From: Epiperipatus broadwayi
Lineage: Eukaryota > Onychophora > Udeonychophora > Euonychophora > Peripatidae
Assembly: GCA_028023455.1 (NCBI GenBank)
Contig: JAQFVV010006200.1
Span: forward strand, 9,474,521-9,538,520
DNA: 64,000 nt
Reading direction: 5' to 3'
This document shows, in pieces, positions 45,400 through 57,379 of this stretch. The notes under the pieces are model-generated. The model did not search any database. It was not told the origin of the DNA and worked only from the letters and a program-made list of their open reading frames with translations. Each line of letters starts with the position of its first letter. Within the stretch, counting starts at the first letter, position 1. A program made the position numbers and the translations under genes.

Positions 45400-45700
45400 C
45401 ATTCACATCAAAATAAGAAACCTGGTAACTCATGCCCTATTAGATTTAGGGAGTCAAGTTTCCCTAATATCAAAAGGATGGTATGACCAGTTGAAAAAAG
45501 AAAAAACATCCCCTACGGTTACCCACCCAGGCCATTCAATTAACACTTGCTAATGGAAAGAAAACCAAAACAGAAAATTACCGAGTTTGGCTAGAAATGA
45601 CCCTCAGCACCACCACAGTTGGACACACCTTTTTGATTGTAGCTGGGTTGATTCATAACCTTGTGATAGGCTCAGATTTTTTATATCAACACCAGTGTAC
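45400..45700 (+). pseudogene. Gypsy retropepsin, frameshifted
   Basis: THALLDLGSQVSLIS (Asp at 45,443-45,445) is the active-site strand of an aspartic protease, but the DTG/DSG triplet reads DLG. After a frameshift around 45,520-45,535 the flap-like QLTLANGKKTK and the VIGSDFL segment (in place of ILGxDFL) follow. Order and spacing fit a gypsy protease between gag and reverse transcriptase. The substituted triplet and shift make it inactive. Confidence 0.72.
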
Positions 45701-46070
45701 AATAGATTATGCCCAGTGCAAGCTGATTTTCAGGAAAGAACAAATCCCTTTTAGAGGCCTGAATATTAATACCTGCATGAGAGTAGGGGGTATTGCTCAG
45801 GAAGCAGACCTAGAGCTCATCAAAAAAAAGGTTCAAGAATCAGCATTAATGTCCCCAAAAGATCACGACCAACTGCGCCAGATCCTCACCAACAATGCGA
45901 AAGCATTCTCCAATACACCGGGGGAAATTAAGGGTTATGTGCACTGTATTAAAGTCAAAGAAGAAAACTATTTTCAAATGAAGACATATCCGATCCCATT
46001 CCAATACAAAGAGGAAGTCAACCACCAAATAGAACAGATGATGGATTGGGGAGTAGACCTCGGCAATTGT
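45700..46070 (+). pseudogene. Gypsy reverse transcriptase N-terminus, truncated
   Basis: The frame from 45,597 continues past the protease into the RT linker: LTNNAKAFSNTPGEIKGYVH, CIKVKEENYFQMKTYPIPFQ, YKEEVNHQIEQMMDWGV. This matches the usual H.I........YPIP....EEV..QI..M...G of Ty3/gypsy pol. It ends abruptly there, before the catalytic palm motifs, where long repeat copy 2 begins. RNase H and integrase are missing. Confidence 0.8.
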
Positions 46071-46076
46071 GATATG

Positions 46077-49066
46077 AAGCTGGAAATATAGTACATATTT
46101 CTGCTTCACCTAGTGCCAATGTCATCAGCACTAGTATGGGTTTAAACCCAATCTTATATTAACTGACACTCATCTCATAATAGGTGGAAGTATATTTTTA
46201 ATATTATCTTTTATATTTCATTAATTTTGTTATAATTGAAACTAACCTTGTTATGATAGTATATTTATTTTGTATTTGTAAAAAAATGTATATTGTGTTT
46301 ATTTTTTTAAATCAAATTGAACCCTGGATATCTATAAAATGTTACAAATATTTTAAATTCTTTTATTAAAATTTATTTTTCTTCAATTAATCAGTTGGTA
46401 ACATTTTATATTTATCTTTTAATCAATGTACATTAGAGAGTCAATTATTTCAACAATGTAATATTTGTAAGAAATGTTTTGTAAATTTCTGCTTAAGTTT
46501 ATGTCAAATATGTTTGAAAGTCATTGTACCAAATTCCTAAAATTTTTCTGAATAAAATCTACATTTTTGTTAATCTAAACCTTAATTAAATAGATTTTGT
46601 TAGTACAATGACTGATAAACTTAATATGCTTGTTGTTTTTTTAAAATTAGCAATCAACCCTTGGGGCATGTTCATGCAGAGTTATAGATTTTCCCTCCAA
46701 AGCAGGCACCAACCTCAGAGAAACAGTTAGAGCGATTGCAATTGGCAGTTGTCACTGTAGATTCAATCCAATAGATAAAGAGCAGAACAGATAAATAGTG
46801 GATCTTTGATAGGAGGGATTATTATTGAGTTTACTGGAGAGAAGTGATTAATCTAACTATATATATATTGTGCCTAAAGAAATGATGGGGTGAAAAGATC
46901 GGTCATTTGCTTCTCAGAGGTCTGTTCCACCACCTCAACTTCATGCTTTTCCGGTGCTCTCAAGACCTAGCCCGAGATGATACTGTGTCAAGAAAGCCTG
47001 CTGAATGATCTGATTGTTACTGCTGTTTCAAGCCATGGAATGCCTACCGATTGATTCTGAGGTAATATCCAATTCGCCGCAAGCCTTTGATTCCATTTTA
47101 CTTGTTTTTCAAATCAGTACTAATATATATTTTATATATCTGTGTGATGTTTATATGGCTTGGTTGAAAATGCATCTTTTAATTTTATTAAATTTAAAAT
47201 ATCAATTCTTATAAAATCTTACATTATTTTGATGCGGCAAATTAAATTAATTTTTGTTGGTTTATTTAGAATATTTGACTTACTAAAATTTCCAAGTCCA
47301 AAATTCAACGAGCTATTAACTTTAAATTCTCTCCCTCTTATTTTCCAGTCAAAATCATTACAGGAGACTTACTTCCTGTAAATTAATTAATAGAAAGCTC
47401 ATTCAGTTTTGTACATCATATATAAATTTATTTTGAATGATTGAAATTATTTTAAAAGTATCTTACTATAGCCTCCAATTTAAAATAGCCCTGTAATTAT
47501 TTCTGAAAGGATAAAGAATTTTAGTGAATCAATTAAGTAAAATCTATTATAGCGTTTTGTCAGTATATGTTTCATACATATATATTTTTATTTGTCAAAA
47601 TAGTAAAAAAAAATTCGATGTATAATTTATTATGCTTTATATTGTCAAACTTCATCAGAAGTGAGTTTGATATTCAATGCCCTGTCTATGTTAATTAAAG
47701 ACATCTTATTCGGAATCTTTGATAAACTATTTAATAACTTATGAATAAATGAAATATTTAAAAAGTGTGGAAAACAACTTATATTTTCAATTTTAATTCT
47801 TGCCTTCCTTTTTTTTAATATTATGTTTTATGATCTGTTCAGTAATGGCCCCAGGCCTCTGGGACTTTCCATATGTCAGGGAGCCAATTATTTTAATCAG
47901 GATTTAAGTTATAATTTTGTTAGTGAAACATTATCTATCTATATGTCTAAGGCTTTATGTATTTATAGCTACAACCATTCATTTATTATTATTTTGCTTT
48001 GCTACTTACTCATCATGACTTTCAGAAATTTAACTATGACCAGTCCAATCTTTCACACTCCCTCAAAGTAGACATAGATCATACCAAGGGATCCATTTTC
48101 GGGCATTGCCATTTAAGATGTATTTGGGAAGTCCAGCACATCAAAAATATTTTATTATTATTCAGAGACATGCTTTGGCTGGAGGGCCAACATTTCTCTT
48201 ATCTACCTGTACATATCAGGAATTTCCTTTAGCAAAGCCACCCAGAGTTTCATAACAGACCTCATTTATTTTTGTTGTAATCTATAATAGCATATTGCCT
48301 TCTTCATCATTTTATATCTTTATTTAGCAAACCTGAAATGCTCTCTGCCATGATGGCACATCCTTCACAAACAAATTTTGTAATTAATTAAATCTGACTG
48401 TATAATTGTCAATTATTTATTTAAGAACTATTTTGCTTCCCACACTCATTATATACAAATGATTTTAAATGTAATAATGTTTTAAATGCACATCTTTCAC
48501 ATCTTGTAATATATATATATATATATATATAAACAGATTTATTTGTAATATCTTGAAGAGGGCTAATAATATTTTATTGCTGATTGGTTTTGGCCGACCA
48601 ATTAACAAACTTTTACATTGTTTGTCAAAGCTGCATCAAAACAAATTAAAGAAATAACCAAGTTGTATAAACAAAGACTACTTATTTTGCACTAAATTCC
48701 TTAATAAATTCCTATAATATTGTTATTTTAAATAAGCTTAGTTTGTCATCACTCCCAATCTCTAAGGTTAATTACTCTATTTATTTAAATATTTCCTTGA
48801 TTTAAATTCACTTCTTTATAATGTTGCCAGAAAGAATTATCATTATTATGGTTCAAACCATTAGTAATGGATCAAATCATATCTATACCATTCTGCAATC
48901 ATCAGAATCCATTAAATCATTAATTTTTCATATAAACCCTTTATTATTTTGAGTCTCTATGTGAACCATGACCTCCAGCTGGGACGGAATAAAACCAAGC
49001 ACTGCTAGTGTCATCACAAACGTTATCCATTAGTCAGAGAGGCAATAGTTTAGGCAAATAGGTTAG
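46077..49066. repeat. Long direct repeat, copy 2
   Basis: Second copy of the ~2.9-kb repeat, about 60 bp longer through small indels and an expanded TA run (48,512-48,532). Both copies hold the exon-like Cys frame, an ATGGAATGCC..GATTCTGAG block followed by GTAAY that resembles a first exon with a donor (copy 2 near 47,036-47,060), and a GACCAGTCCAATCTTTCACA block. None of these establishes a gene. Confidence 0.85.
46654..46794 (+). other. Exon-like Cys-containing frame, copy 2
   Basis: STLGACSCRVIDFPSKAGTN, then LRETVRAIAIGSCHCRFNPI to a stop at 46,792. Preceded by a T-rich tract and ATTAG. The first 21 residues equal copy 1; later residues differ although the frame stays open. Four Cys in CxC pairs (positions 6, 8, 33, 35). 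Function unknown. Confidence 0.3.
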
Positions 49067-49226
49067 TATTCATCCATGTCCTGACATATGTATCTTGGGC
49101 ATGGTTGGATTCAAGGTACTTTTGCTTGGATTATTGGTCTTGTTGAATGAATACACGATTTTGACCGGCACAGAGGCTGCGCTTTTTTTCCAGGGTTTTT
49201 TTTTATTATTATTATTTTTTATTTAC

Positions 49227-49467
49227 ATTTTTAATGTATTGAATACCAAATTAAAGTTTCCCTCACTAATTCTCTTCATTTGTCTAACTGTCCCCTCATA
49301 TTGGTAAAAAGCTTGATTATTAAAATATATTTATGTATTCTGTTTTTAACTTTTGATGTACTGAATACTAAATAAAAATTTCCCTTGCTAATTCTCTCCA
49401 TTTTTCTAATTATATCCCTTACATTATTAGTAAGTTTGATAATTAAAATATATTTATGTAATATTCA
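49227..49467. repeat. ~120-bp tandem dimer
   Basis: Two units share GTAYTGAATACYAAAT, TTTCCCTYRCTAATTCTCT and ATTAAAATATATTTATGTA. About 20% diverged. It starts in the T tract right of long repeat copy 2. Confidence 0.82.
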
Positions 49468-49469
49468 TA

Positions 49470-51000
49470 TAAAATAATTATCAATAGCAATATTGCAAAA
49501 AATATAACTTTTATTAAATACAATAAACAATAATTTTAAAATAAATTATTTTATATTTCTCATGTGATAATTTTTTAAATGTTTATCAAATTTTGACATC
49601 ATGGTATATGCAAATGAATAACTAAATACATGGTCCAAATGGAATTTAATTAATTTAAAATATAATGAAGCAATAAAATTTACCTCATATTATCAAAAAT
49701 TATAATTCTCTTCATATTATAGTATGTATTTCCATACTCAAGTCATAACATTTCCCAATCTCTGCAATCTTTTAATCAGTACTACTCTTTGCTTTCATTT
49801 TTACATCATTAAAAAATGGTAACTATTCCTATGCATTTTTACATTGCAAATTATCAAAGTTTAAAAACAATTAAGTACCATAAAGCAAAGATTCATAGTC
49901 CATAATGTTCTCCACAAAAAAGAAAGAAACTTGTGTAAGATTTATCAAGATTGATGCAATATTTGTTGGATTATAAAATAACAAACTTTCACTTTTATAT
50001 GACAATATATATATATTGTACCTACTGAAATTTGAACTATGATATAATGCCAGTCATAAAAAAGTTTTTTTTGGTTTGATTTTAATAGTGAATATATTAA
50101 CCTAGAAGCATTGCAATACGTTGCTATGACAACACTAATATTGGATAAAGAAACATGCATTATTAATTTTAATATAAAAAATTGTGAATTCGCATTATTT
50201 ACATGTGAAAATAATAAAGTTTATAGTCTTGATAAAATTATTATTTTCTTTATTATGTATATTTTCATTACTGCATTCACAATAGTAGGTTATAAATAAT
50301 ATACCTAAATATTTAATGTCTCAAGTATATTTGTTATTTTATTGATATGAAATTATGTTGAAAAATATGTGTAAAAAGTATATTTCCATTGTAGTATGAA
50401 AGAATGCAGTCTAAGTTGTTTAATTTGTGTTAAGGTGAAAAAAAATTATTTGTATTTTAAAAATGTAAATATTTATTGCATGTAATAATTGTGAAATATT
50501 TTTTTAAATTTGTTATTATTATTGTGTAATGAGATTTTTATTTTAAAACACTAGCTAAAAATTGACCAAAAGGTTGATATGGAACATTGCTATAATTTCT
50601 CGTATGTCAATTAAAAAAGTTTATAAATGGAACTAAGCAAATTAAACTAGTTGTCTCTATTTTGGTTTTAATAAAAGTGAACGTAAGTTTCTTCATATGA
50701 TTTTTTTTTATTTATTTGTTTTTAAAAGTATATGATTATTAAATGAATAGAATGATGGGGTGAAAGCAGTAGTATTCAGCCATTAAGGATTGTTGGAAAT
50801 TTGTGAGGGGTAATAATTTGTTGGAGAATAAAAATAATTCATAATGTTTTAAAAACACACCTTTAAAAAATGGATATTACCTAACTTTTCCGGGATTATA
50901 TATAAATGCTAACAACATAAAAATATGCAGAAAGATTAGGTTCATCTGCTAACATTATTTTATGGGATAGATGAATTATTTATACCAAGATATGAATTGC
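49470..51000. other. AT-rich DNA, nothing recognised
   Basis: No gene seen; short open frames are compositional. Confidence 0.5.
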
Positions 51001-51004
51001 TCAA

Positions 51005-51173
51005 TTTCCATTGCATCATCATGGATGAAACTAGTGTCTGTTCACTTGTAATGTTATATGAATCAAATGCTTGTTGAAGGAAAGAATATTTACATTGCAT
51101 TATCATGGATATAAACTAATGTTTGTACACTTATAACATTACATAGATCAAATACCTGCTAAATGAAAGAATA
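51005..51173. repeat. ~85-bp tandem dimer
   Basis: Units beginning TTTCCATTGCATCATCATGG and TTTACATTGCATTATCATGG share AAACTARTGTYTGT.CACTT, ATCAAAT.C.TG.T and AAAGAATA. Non-coding. Confidence 0.83.
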
Positions 51174-51381
51174 ATTAGGATATTTGGAAAATAGTGGAAT
51201 TAATAAAATGTCCTTTGAATCTAATAGCTTTTCATGATATTTTTACTTTTTCTGGAATAACAAAACATTGTCAGATTGTGCTGTCAGAAATAGACATTAG
51301 AACTATGATACTATTTTGGAAATTCATATCTGAGGACAATTGATCAGGTCATTTGATAATATATATATATATATATATATT

Positions 51382-51690
51382 GTAACCAGACCTGAACAAC
51401 CCCTTTATTTCCTCGGTTGTAACAATTTCCTGATGAGCATGTTGCAGAAAGGAACTATCGATTGACATTCCCCAATGCAGATGTTATCCCACCCTACAAC
51501 AATATTTCCTGCTCATCAGAGGATGTAGCACCATAGAGACTGGAAGCATCTAGACATTTCTGTGTTTGCTTTTCCAAACGGTGCCACTAGAGTTCCATCT
51601 CACTACAACCTGACTTACCTAGGTCTAGTTATGCCAGACATAGCTCGAGGCATGAGATTTTCGTGAACAAGTGCAATAAATGATGTGATA
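51382..51690. other. GC-richer unclassified segment after a TA run
   Basis: Starts TGTAACCAGACCTGAACAAC straight after a TA microsatellite (51,358-51,380). It contains a perfect CTGATGA box (51,430-51,436) followed by GCA/TGC and AGAAA, and an inverted CTGATGAG at 51,510-51,520 (minus strand). Looks like an inserted retroposon or PLE-derived piece, but no family could be named. Confidence 0.4.
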
Positions 51691-51694
51691 CAAA

Positions 51695-52810
51695 AAATAA
51701 TAGAACTGAACAACTGGATAACTAAAATTAATTTTAAGTAACAATAATTTTATTTAATAACAGGTTTAAATAAATGTCCATCAAACAAAACATTTCATTG
51801 ACAGTCCCTGGTATCTCTTGGTATACATCCAATAATAGTACAATATGAATTAAAGAATGCAAGTTCATTAACAATTTACATTTTTAGTTATTTAGTTAAT
51901 TCACAGAGAGGAGTGCGATATATAAAGACACAGAGATAATAATGAAAATAACTGATAGCATTTTATTTAATTCAGAGTTTCACTTAATTCTGATTTGTAG
52001 TATTTTAGGTAGTTGTCACATGTAATGTGGTTTAAATTAACTCATGTATGAATATATTCTTTACAGACAAGAGCATTTCTATTATTCCAATTAATTTTAA
52101 GTTAGTTAAAGCATGATAAATATATTTCTATTCATGGTTATCCAAATCCAGGTTTGAATCCATACTATAAGCACATTTATCCTAGGTTCATTGGTTATCC
52201 ATTTCAGGGTTTGAATTGGTCGATATAGGCACATTTATATCAATTGGTTATTCAGGTAACCTATAAGTGTATATATTTCCATCTGTCCAGATATCAATTC
52301 ATCTTGCAAATGGCGTTTATTTGGTATTTCCAATTTCATAAAACATATATATATATAACATATATGCGTCAATAACTCCAGGTATATCATTGTACATTTA
52401 ACCGTGACACATTGTTTTGGTATTCTTATTTCTCAACTTGTATATATAACATGTTTTAATTCTGTGTTTATATTACTTTTCTCAGAGTTTTCAAATAATA
52501 AATAAAATCTTTTTAAAAACAAAAAAAAAATGATTTTCTTAATCTTTCAACTTATTTAAGTATGTGGTTTATTATACGCATATACCCATTAACTTTTATT
52601 GACGTACTAATTCATATTTAAATATTTGAATTTATTCATAATATAGTATAAATTTACTAAATACATTCATTTTGTATAAATACATTTTGATATTTTCTAA
52701 TTTTATCTGGATTATAAACACGTTATTATAATTTAGTTAATTATAATTATGTGTAATATTCATATGCAATCAATATGCATGTCAGCATTTGTAATTTTTA
52801 TTTATTTATT
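51695..52810. other. AT-rich DNA, nothing recognised
   Basis: A phrase ATCCA.GGTTTGAATYS recurs near 52,145 and 52,200; otherwise nothing seen. Confidence 0.5.
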
Positions 52811-52815
52811 CTAAT

Positions 52816-53460
52816 ATATAGCAATATATAGGGTATATGAGCACAGACTTTCACATGACCCATCACTCTCCACACTATCTCATAACACTGATACACTTGA
52901 ACACATATATGTTAAAAAGATAAATAATCACCAATATATGTATTTCATGCTAAACCAGCAATCATCAGTTGGTCCAGATTACCATCTCCACACATATATG
53001 CCATAAGTGCTCAGATATATATTAAGATAGCCAAACCTTATACTTTAATGGACAAGCTTTAATCTACTCCACACTCCAACTTTTCAACTGTCCATCCAAT
53101 TAAAAATCTGATAATGGAATGCTCAAAGGCCACCCTGAGGCCGAGATTCTTGAGCATTCCATCATCAGATTTTCAATTGGATGGATGGTTGAAGAGTTGG
53201 AGTGTGGAGTATATTGAAGCCTGTCCATTAAAGTATAAGGTTTGGTTATCTTAATATATATCTGCACTTATGGCATATATGTATGGAGATGGTAATCTGG
53301 ACCTACTGATGATTTCTGGTTTAGCATGAAATACGTATATTGGTGATTATTTATCTTTTCAACATATATGTGTTCAAGTGTATCAGTGTTATGAGATAGT
53401 GTGGAGAGTGGTGGGTCATGTGAAAGTCTGTGCTCATATACCCTATATATTACATATATA
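52816..53460. mobile_element. Palindromic repeat P, ~311-bp arms
   Basis: Arms 52,816-53,126 and 53,150-53,460 are near-complementary about position 53,138, with a 23-base spacer that itself has GGCC ends. Each arm carries the full P series: GAGCATTCCATCATCAGAT, CCTGTCCATTAAAGTATAAG, TATCTTAATATATATCTG, GAGATGGTAATCTGGAC and GAAAGTCTGTGCTCATATACC. Single-arm copies lie at 2.4, 29.4 and 29.9 kb. Non-coding; the frame on either strand is a by-product. Confidence 0.9.
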
Positions 53461-53464
53461 AACA

Positions 53465-53770
53465 CAGGTATATAATAAGCCTGTGTGTTTCAGTTATCTA
53501 ATATATAGCATAAATATTGTTGTTTGCTCTGCCACAGATGTATGTTTCTAGATATAAGTTGATCAGCAGTTTTATTTATAATTTATCACTAACAAAATGT
53601 ATTTTCACATAGTTACATTTATTCATAATTTTCTTTAAGAAAGACATTTTGTTTTGTCTTTTATAACACATATAAGTATCATTTTATAAAATCGTACCTT
53701 CATTTTATCCAGTTTGTTCCTTCATATCCATGATGTGACTGCATTCAAAAAGGAGTCATTGTATTTCAGC
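53465..53770. other. AT-rich DNA, nothing recognised
   Basis: No gene seen. Confidence 0.45.
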
Positions 53771-53773
53771 TAA

Positions 53774-53878
53774 ATGGCATTATTTACTTTCCGTGATGTT
53801 TTCCCAGGCAAATCTTGGAGAACCATGGCTTTGGATGAAGAGAAGAAGCTGTTAATAATTAGCCTTCCATTGTTATGA
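53774..53878 (+). other. Short coding-like frame of 34 codons
   Basis: MALFTFRDVFPGKSWRTMAL, then DEEKKLLIISLPLL and a stop. It lies after a pyrimidine-rich tract ending TTTCAG, and an internal ATG has a good context (GAACCATGG). Amino-acid composition looks protein-like and unlike the local AT-derived frames. I do not recognise it and no neighbouring exon could be linked. Confidence 0.2.
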
Positions 53879-54019
53879 TTTCCTTATTAATGTTTTCTTT
53901 TTTCATCATTAATAGTGGCTGTAAAGGTTATATTCCAAGGTGACAAAAATCAGAGTTAAGTAACACTTAAATAAGAATTTTAACTTTTACCTCTTCACTT
54001 TTCTTACTTATTTAACTGC

Positions 54020-54105
54020 TCTTAAAATCTTTTTCAAAATCCTTTTAAAATCTTTTTAAAATCTCTTTCAAAAATCTTTAAAAATCTACTTTAAAAATCT
54101 GCTCT
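54020..54105. repeat. AAAATCTTTTT minisatellite
   Basis: Six to seven loose copies of a 11-14-bp unit such as TTTTAAAATCTTT, with point changes (CTCTTTCAAAAATC, TACTTTAAAAATC). Confidence 0.82.
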
Positions 54106-54109
54106 GAAC

Positions 54110-57100
54110 TTCCAACTCAATTATTTATACTCTGATCTCTGGATTGATTAAGCAGCCCTGCCCACTGTATCTGATTTGTTATACAGCTCTCATTTAAGCC
54201 CAAGTGCTTTTCTCTTCTTAAGGATTGGACACTCTACTTTTCATGGGATTGATAAAGGATCATAATGATAAGCCATGTTTTCCAATTTGATAAGACTGCC
54301 TCAAGCAATTATCACACTTTATATGACAACATCATTTCAACAATTAAAAATGTAATATTTTTAATAAATGCCAGCTTTAATTAAATACAAGTGACATATT
54401 TATATCATAATCTAAAATTATGAAATCAATAATGAATGTTTATCTTTATTTTTCTTTCTCAGTTCTAGAAAATAATGATTTTCTTGTAAATTCATAAACT
54501 TTTTGCTATATTTTTCTAAAAAATTATAAGATCAACTTCTTTTTTCTACATCTGCTGTTTTTTTAGGTGGGAGGGTAAAATAGCTCCTAGAATACATACA
54601 CACGTGAAACAGCATTTCTGTTTCAATATATATATATATATAATTTTATAGGATATAAACAGTAGTATAATTTAAAGTAAGTAGAGACTTATTTTATATG
54701 CTTAAAGTATCTTAGTTTACATGCTTTAAGTATAAAAGAGTTATGTTTTTCTAAATTCAAATTTATATTTCATAACATAGTAATTATTATTTTAATTAAA
54801 AAAATATGTATCTCCTTATTTATTGATTACAAATTAATCTCAAGTATTTATTTTTATTTTATTTTTTTATTAACAACATGAACAAATAGGTAGATTTATC
54901 TTTAGAATATTTTTATTTCCATTACCTTTTTTATATTTGAAGATTAAGAATATCCTTGACTCTCTTATATTTTGAAAAGTGCAAATGTGTTACAACATGT
55001 CTGTGTTACATAAATATACATTTTTAGGTTTAATATTTTATAGTGAAGTTTGATATACAATCATTTATTTAATTCAAAAAAATTAATGTCAATTGAAAAC
55101 CTATTGCATAAAGCATAATCAGATCATATGTATTTGATTTTAATTTATGTCCATTTGTTAATAAATTTTGGATTAATTTAAAACAAGTAAACTTGTTTGG
55201 TTATCATTTAATTTTACAATGCAAATTTATTAATTCATGATATTTGGATAAGATACAATTCATAAATAATCTATATTACATAACTAATTAGAAGCAGTTA
55301 TAAAATAGTTTGAAAATCCAACCACAGGATGGGTAAGAGAGTATAATTAGATATGATTTTCTTTGTATTGAATTTAATGTTTATCTGACCAAGTATAGAT
55401 TTTATGTAGCAATAAATTAATAGATTCTATACTCTTAAATATTTAACAAATATTTAGAAGCTTATTGTAATTATTTTGTTAGTAACAGGTAACAGTTATA
55501 TTAAGATAGAAATTATATATAAAATGATTTGATGATTAATAAAGGTACAAATATGATAATCATTGAAGATGAGTAAAGGTAACTGCAATTAATTGTTCAC
55601 TTATTTGATTTTAAATCATTATTGATTAAAGTGAATATTACATTAAGTCAATATAAAGCCATAAAAATCATAATCTTGTTCATTTATAGAGCTGGTAATA
55701 GTAATATATTTTATTCTGTTACAAATTAGAGTGATTTGTTTCAATTATATTTAAAATTCGTTGATGTTGGTCTGAAATTCAGTTTAAATATTAAATTTTA
55801 ATATTTGATTATAATAAACACTAATAATCTTTATATGCTTGACAACTATAGTCTAAAGTTTTAATAACTTAACTATATTAAACTGAAGAATAATTGGATA
55901 TGATTTGTCAATTGTTGGAATAAGCATCAAATAGGAATCTATCATTTATTTTATATATTGATGTGATTGGATATTATAAATTTGAATGTTATCTGATAAG
56001 CTGATTTTATTTTATAGTATTTCTAGTTGGTGAAAATGGAAAGATAGGTTAAATTAATTGATTTTGTATTATCATTAAGTATTTAATCTTATTATAATTG
56101 ACTAATTAATAAGAATATATTGATATTAGTGGAATAGCATGGCTAAGTTAGCATTATTTTTAATTTTATTTGGTTGTAATTAGAAATCAACTATTGAGAT
56201 ATGTATTCACTGATATTGTAAATTTGTAAGACATATTAAAATTATTATTTCATCTATCCATGAAACATTTCATTTAAATATAAATAACATTTATTTTCTA
56301 CAATAAGTTTGTATTATTATAAATAGTGTTTGGATTCATGAAGAATATTAAGTTTTTTTTGTCTAATTCTTTGTCATTATTTCTATTATATTATAAATGG
56401 TTTATATAATAGGGATAGATCATTGCTTATAAGATAATGATATTTAGGTTTATTATTTTAATTTTAATCTATTGAAAATAATGCTCATATTTTAGAGTAA
56501 TTTATGATTTTTCTTATTATCTATTCATTCTAAATACTATTTGAATTCATGAATATAAGATTATTATCACTGTTTTATTGAATTAAGTGTTAGATTGTTA
56601 TTCATTGACTCATATTTATTTTTGTTTAGTTTATTAATGTCATTCTATTATAAATGACACTATAATTCACAGGTATTAATAACTTAGGATTGTTCTTCCT
56701 TGGTTCATGTTTTTTTGTTACAAATGGCAATCAATAATTAGGCTATGACTCAGGATACAGTATAACCATAATTTTATTGTTATATATGACATTCAAACTT
56801 CAGAGTATATTTTTATTCAGTTGCAAATGGTGACCAACAATTAGGCTATATTTTCATTCAGATTATATTAAAGTTTTCATTTCCCATTGTTATCATTTTT
56901 ATTCAGTTAATATATATATAATACCCTACACAATATCTATATATGCATGTAAATATGCTAATGTATATGCTAGTGCTCATTGTAGTCTTGCTTTGATAAA
57001 GTTATTATGTATAAAAAGCCTGGATCAGCAAAAAAAAAAAAGCAAAAATTATTAAAATTTATCATTGTCCACATACTTTTATAGAATATATATATATATA

Positions 57101-57130
57101 ATATGTTGATATGAAGATTTTCATGGGTTG
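54110..57130. other. AT-rich stretch, possible very old tandem array
   Basis: No gene supported. From about 56,280 to 56,900 phrases like TATTATAAATGR, TTACAAATGGCAATCAATAA and TTGCAAATGGTGACCAACAA recur every 50-100 bp together with ATTCA and TTAGG, hinting at a badly decayed tandem repeat. Not certain. Confidence 0.4.
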
Positions 57131-57132
57131 CA

Positions 57133-57371
57133 TATATAAAAGACATATTTTGCAGGTTCATCCGTGTTAAAATATTTTAAATAATGATATACCGATGACG
57201 TTTTGACTTGATCACACAAGTCATCCACTGGGTGATAAAAGCCTCTACAACCGTCTTTCTACTTTTTATCAACCAGTGGATGACTTGTGTGATCAAGTCG
57301 AAACATCAATATATCATTATTTAAAATATTTTAACATGGATGAACCCACAAAATATGTCTTTTATATATAT
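57133..57371. mobile_element. PLE-like palindrome with hammerhead-like hairpins on both strands
   Basis: Arms are complementary about position 57,252 through AAAAGACATATTTTGCAGG, TTAAAATATTTTAAATAATG and GACTTGATCACACAAGTC. On the plus strand GGATGACTTG..CAAGTC is followed by GAAACATC (stem 57,282-57,287 with 57,294-57,299). On the minus strand the same stem is followed by AAAACGTC. No endonuclease frame. TA runs flank it, as they flank the PLE pair at 12 kb. It looks like two head-to-head PLE tails. Confidence 0.7.
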
Positions 57372-57379
57372 ATTGGCTG

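Noticed and set aside
44967-45402. Minus-strand frames opposite gag
   Set aside because: Antisense shadows of the gypsy gag and protease coding strand.
51430-51450. Exact CTGATGA box followed by GCA/TGC and AGAAA as a hammerhead
   Set aside because: The stem is only three pairs and nothing supports helices I or III; left as a remark in the segment's entry.
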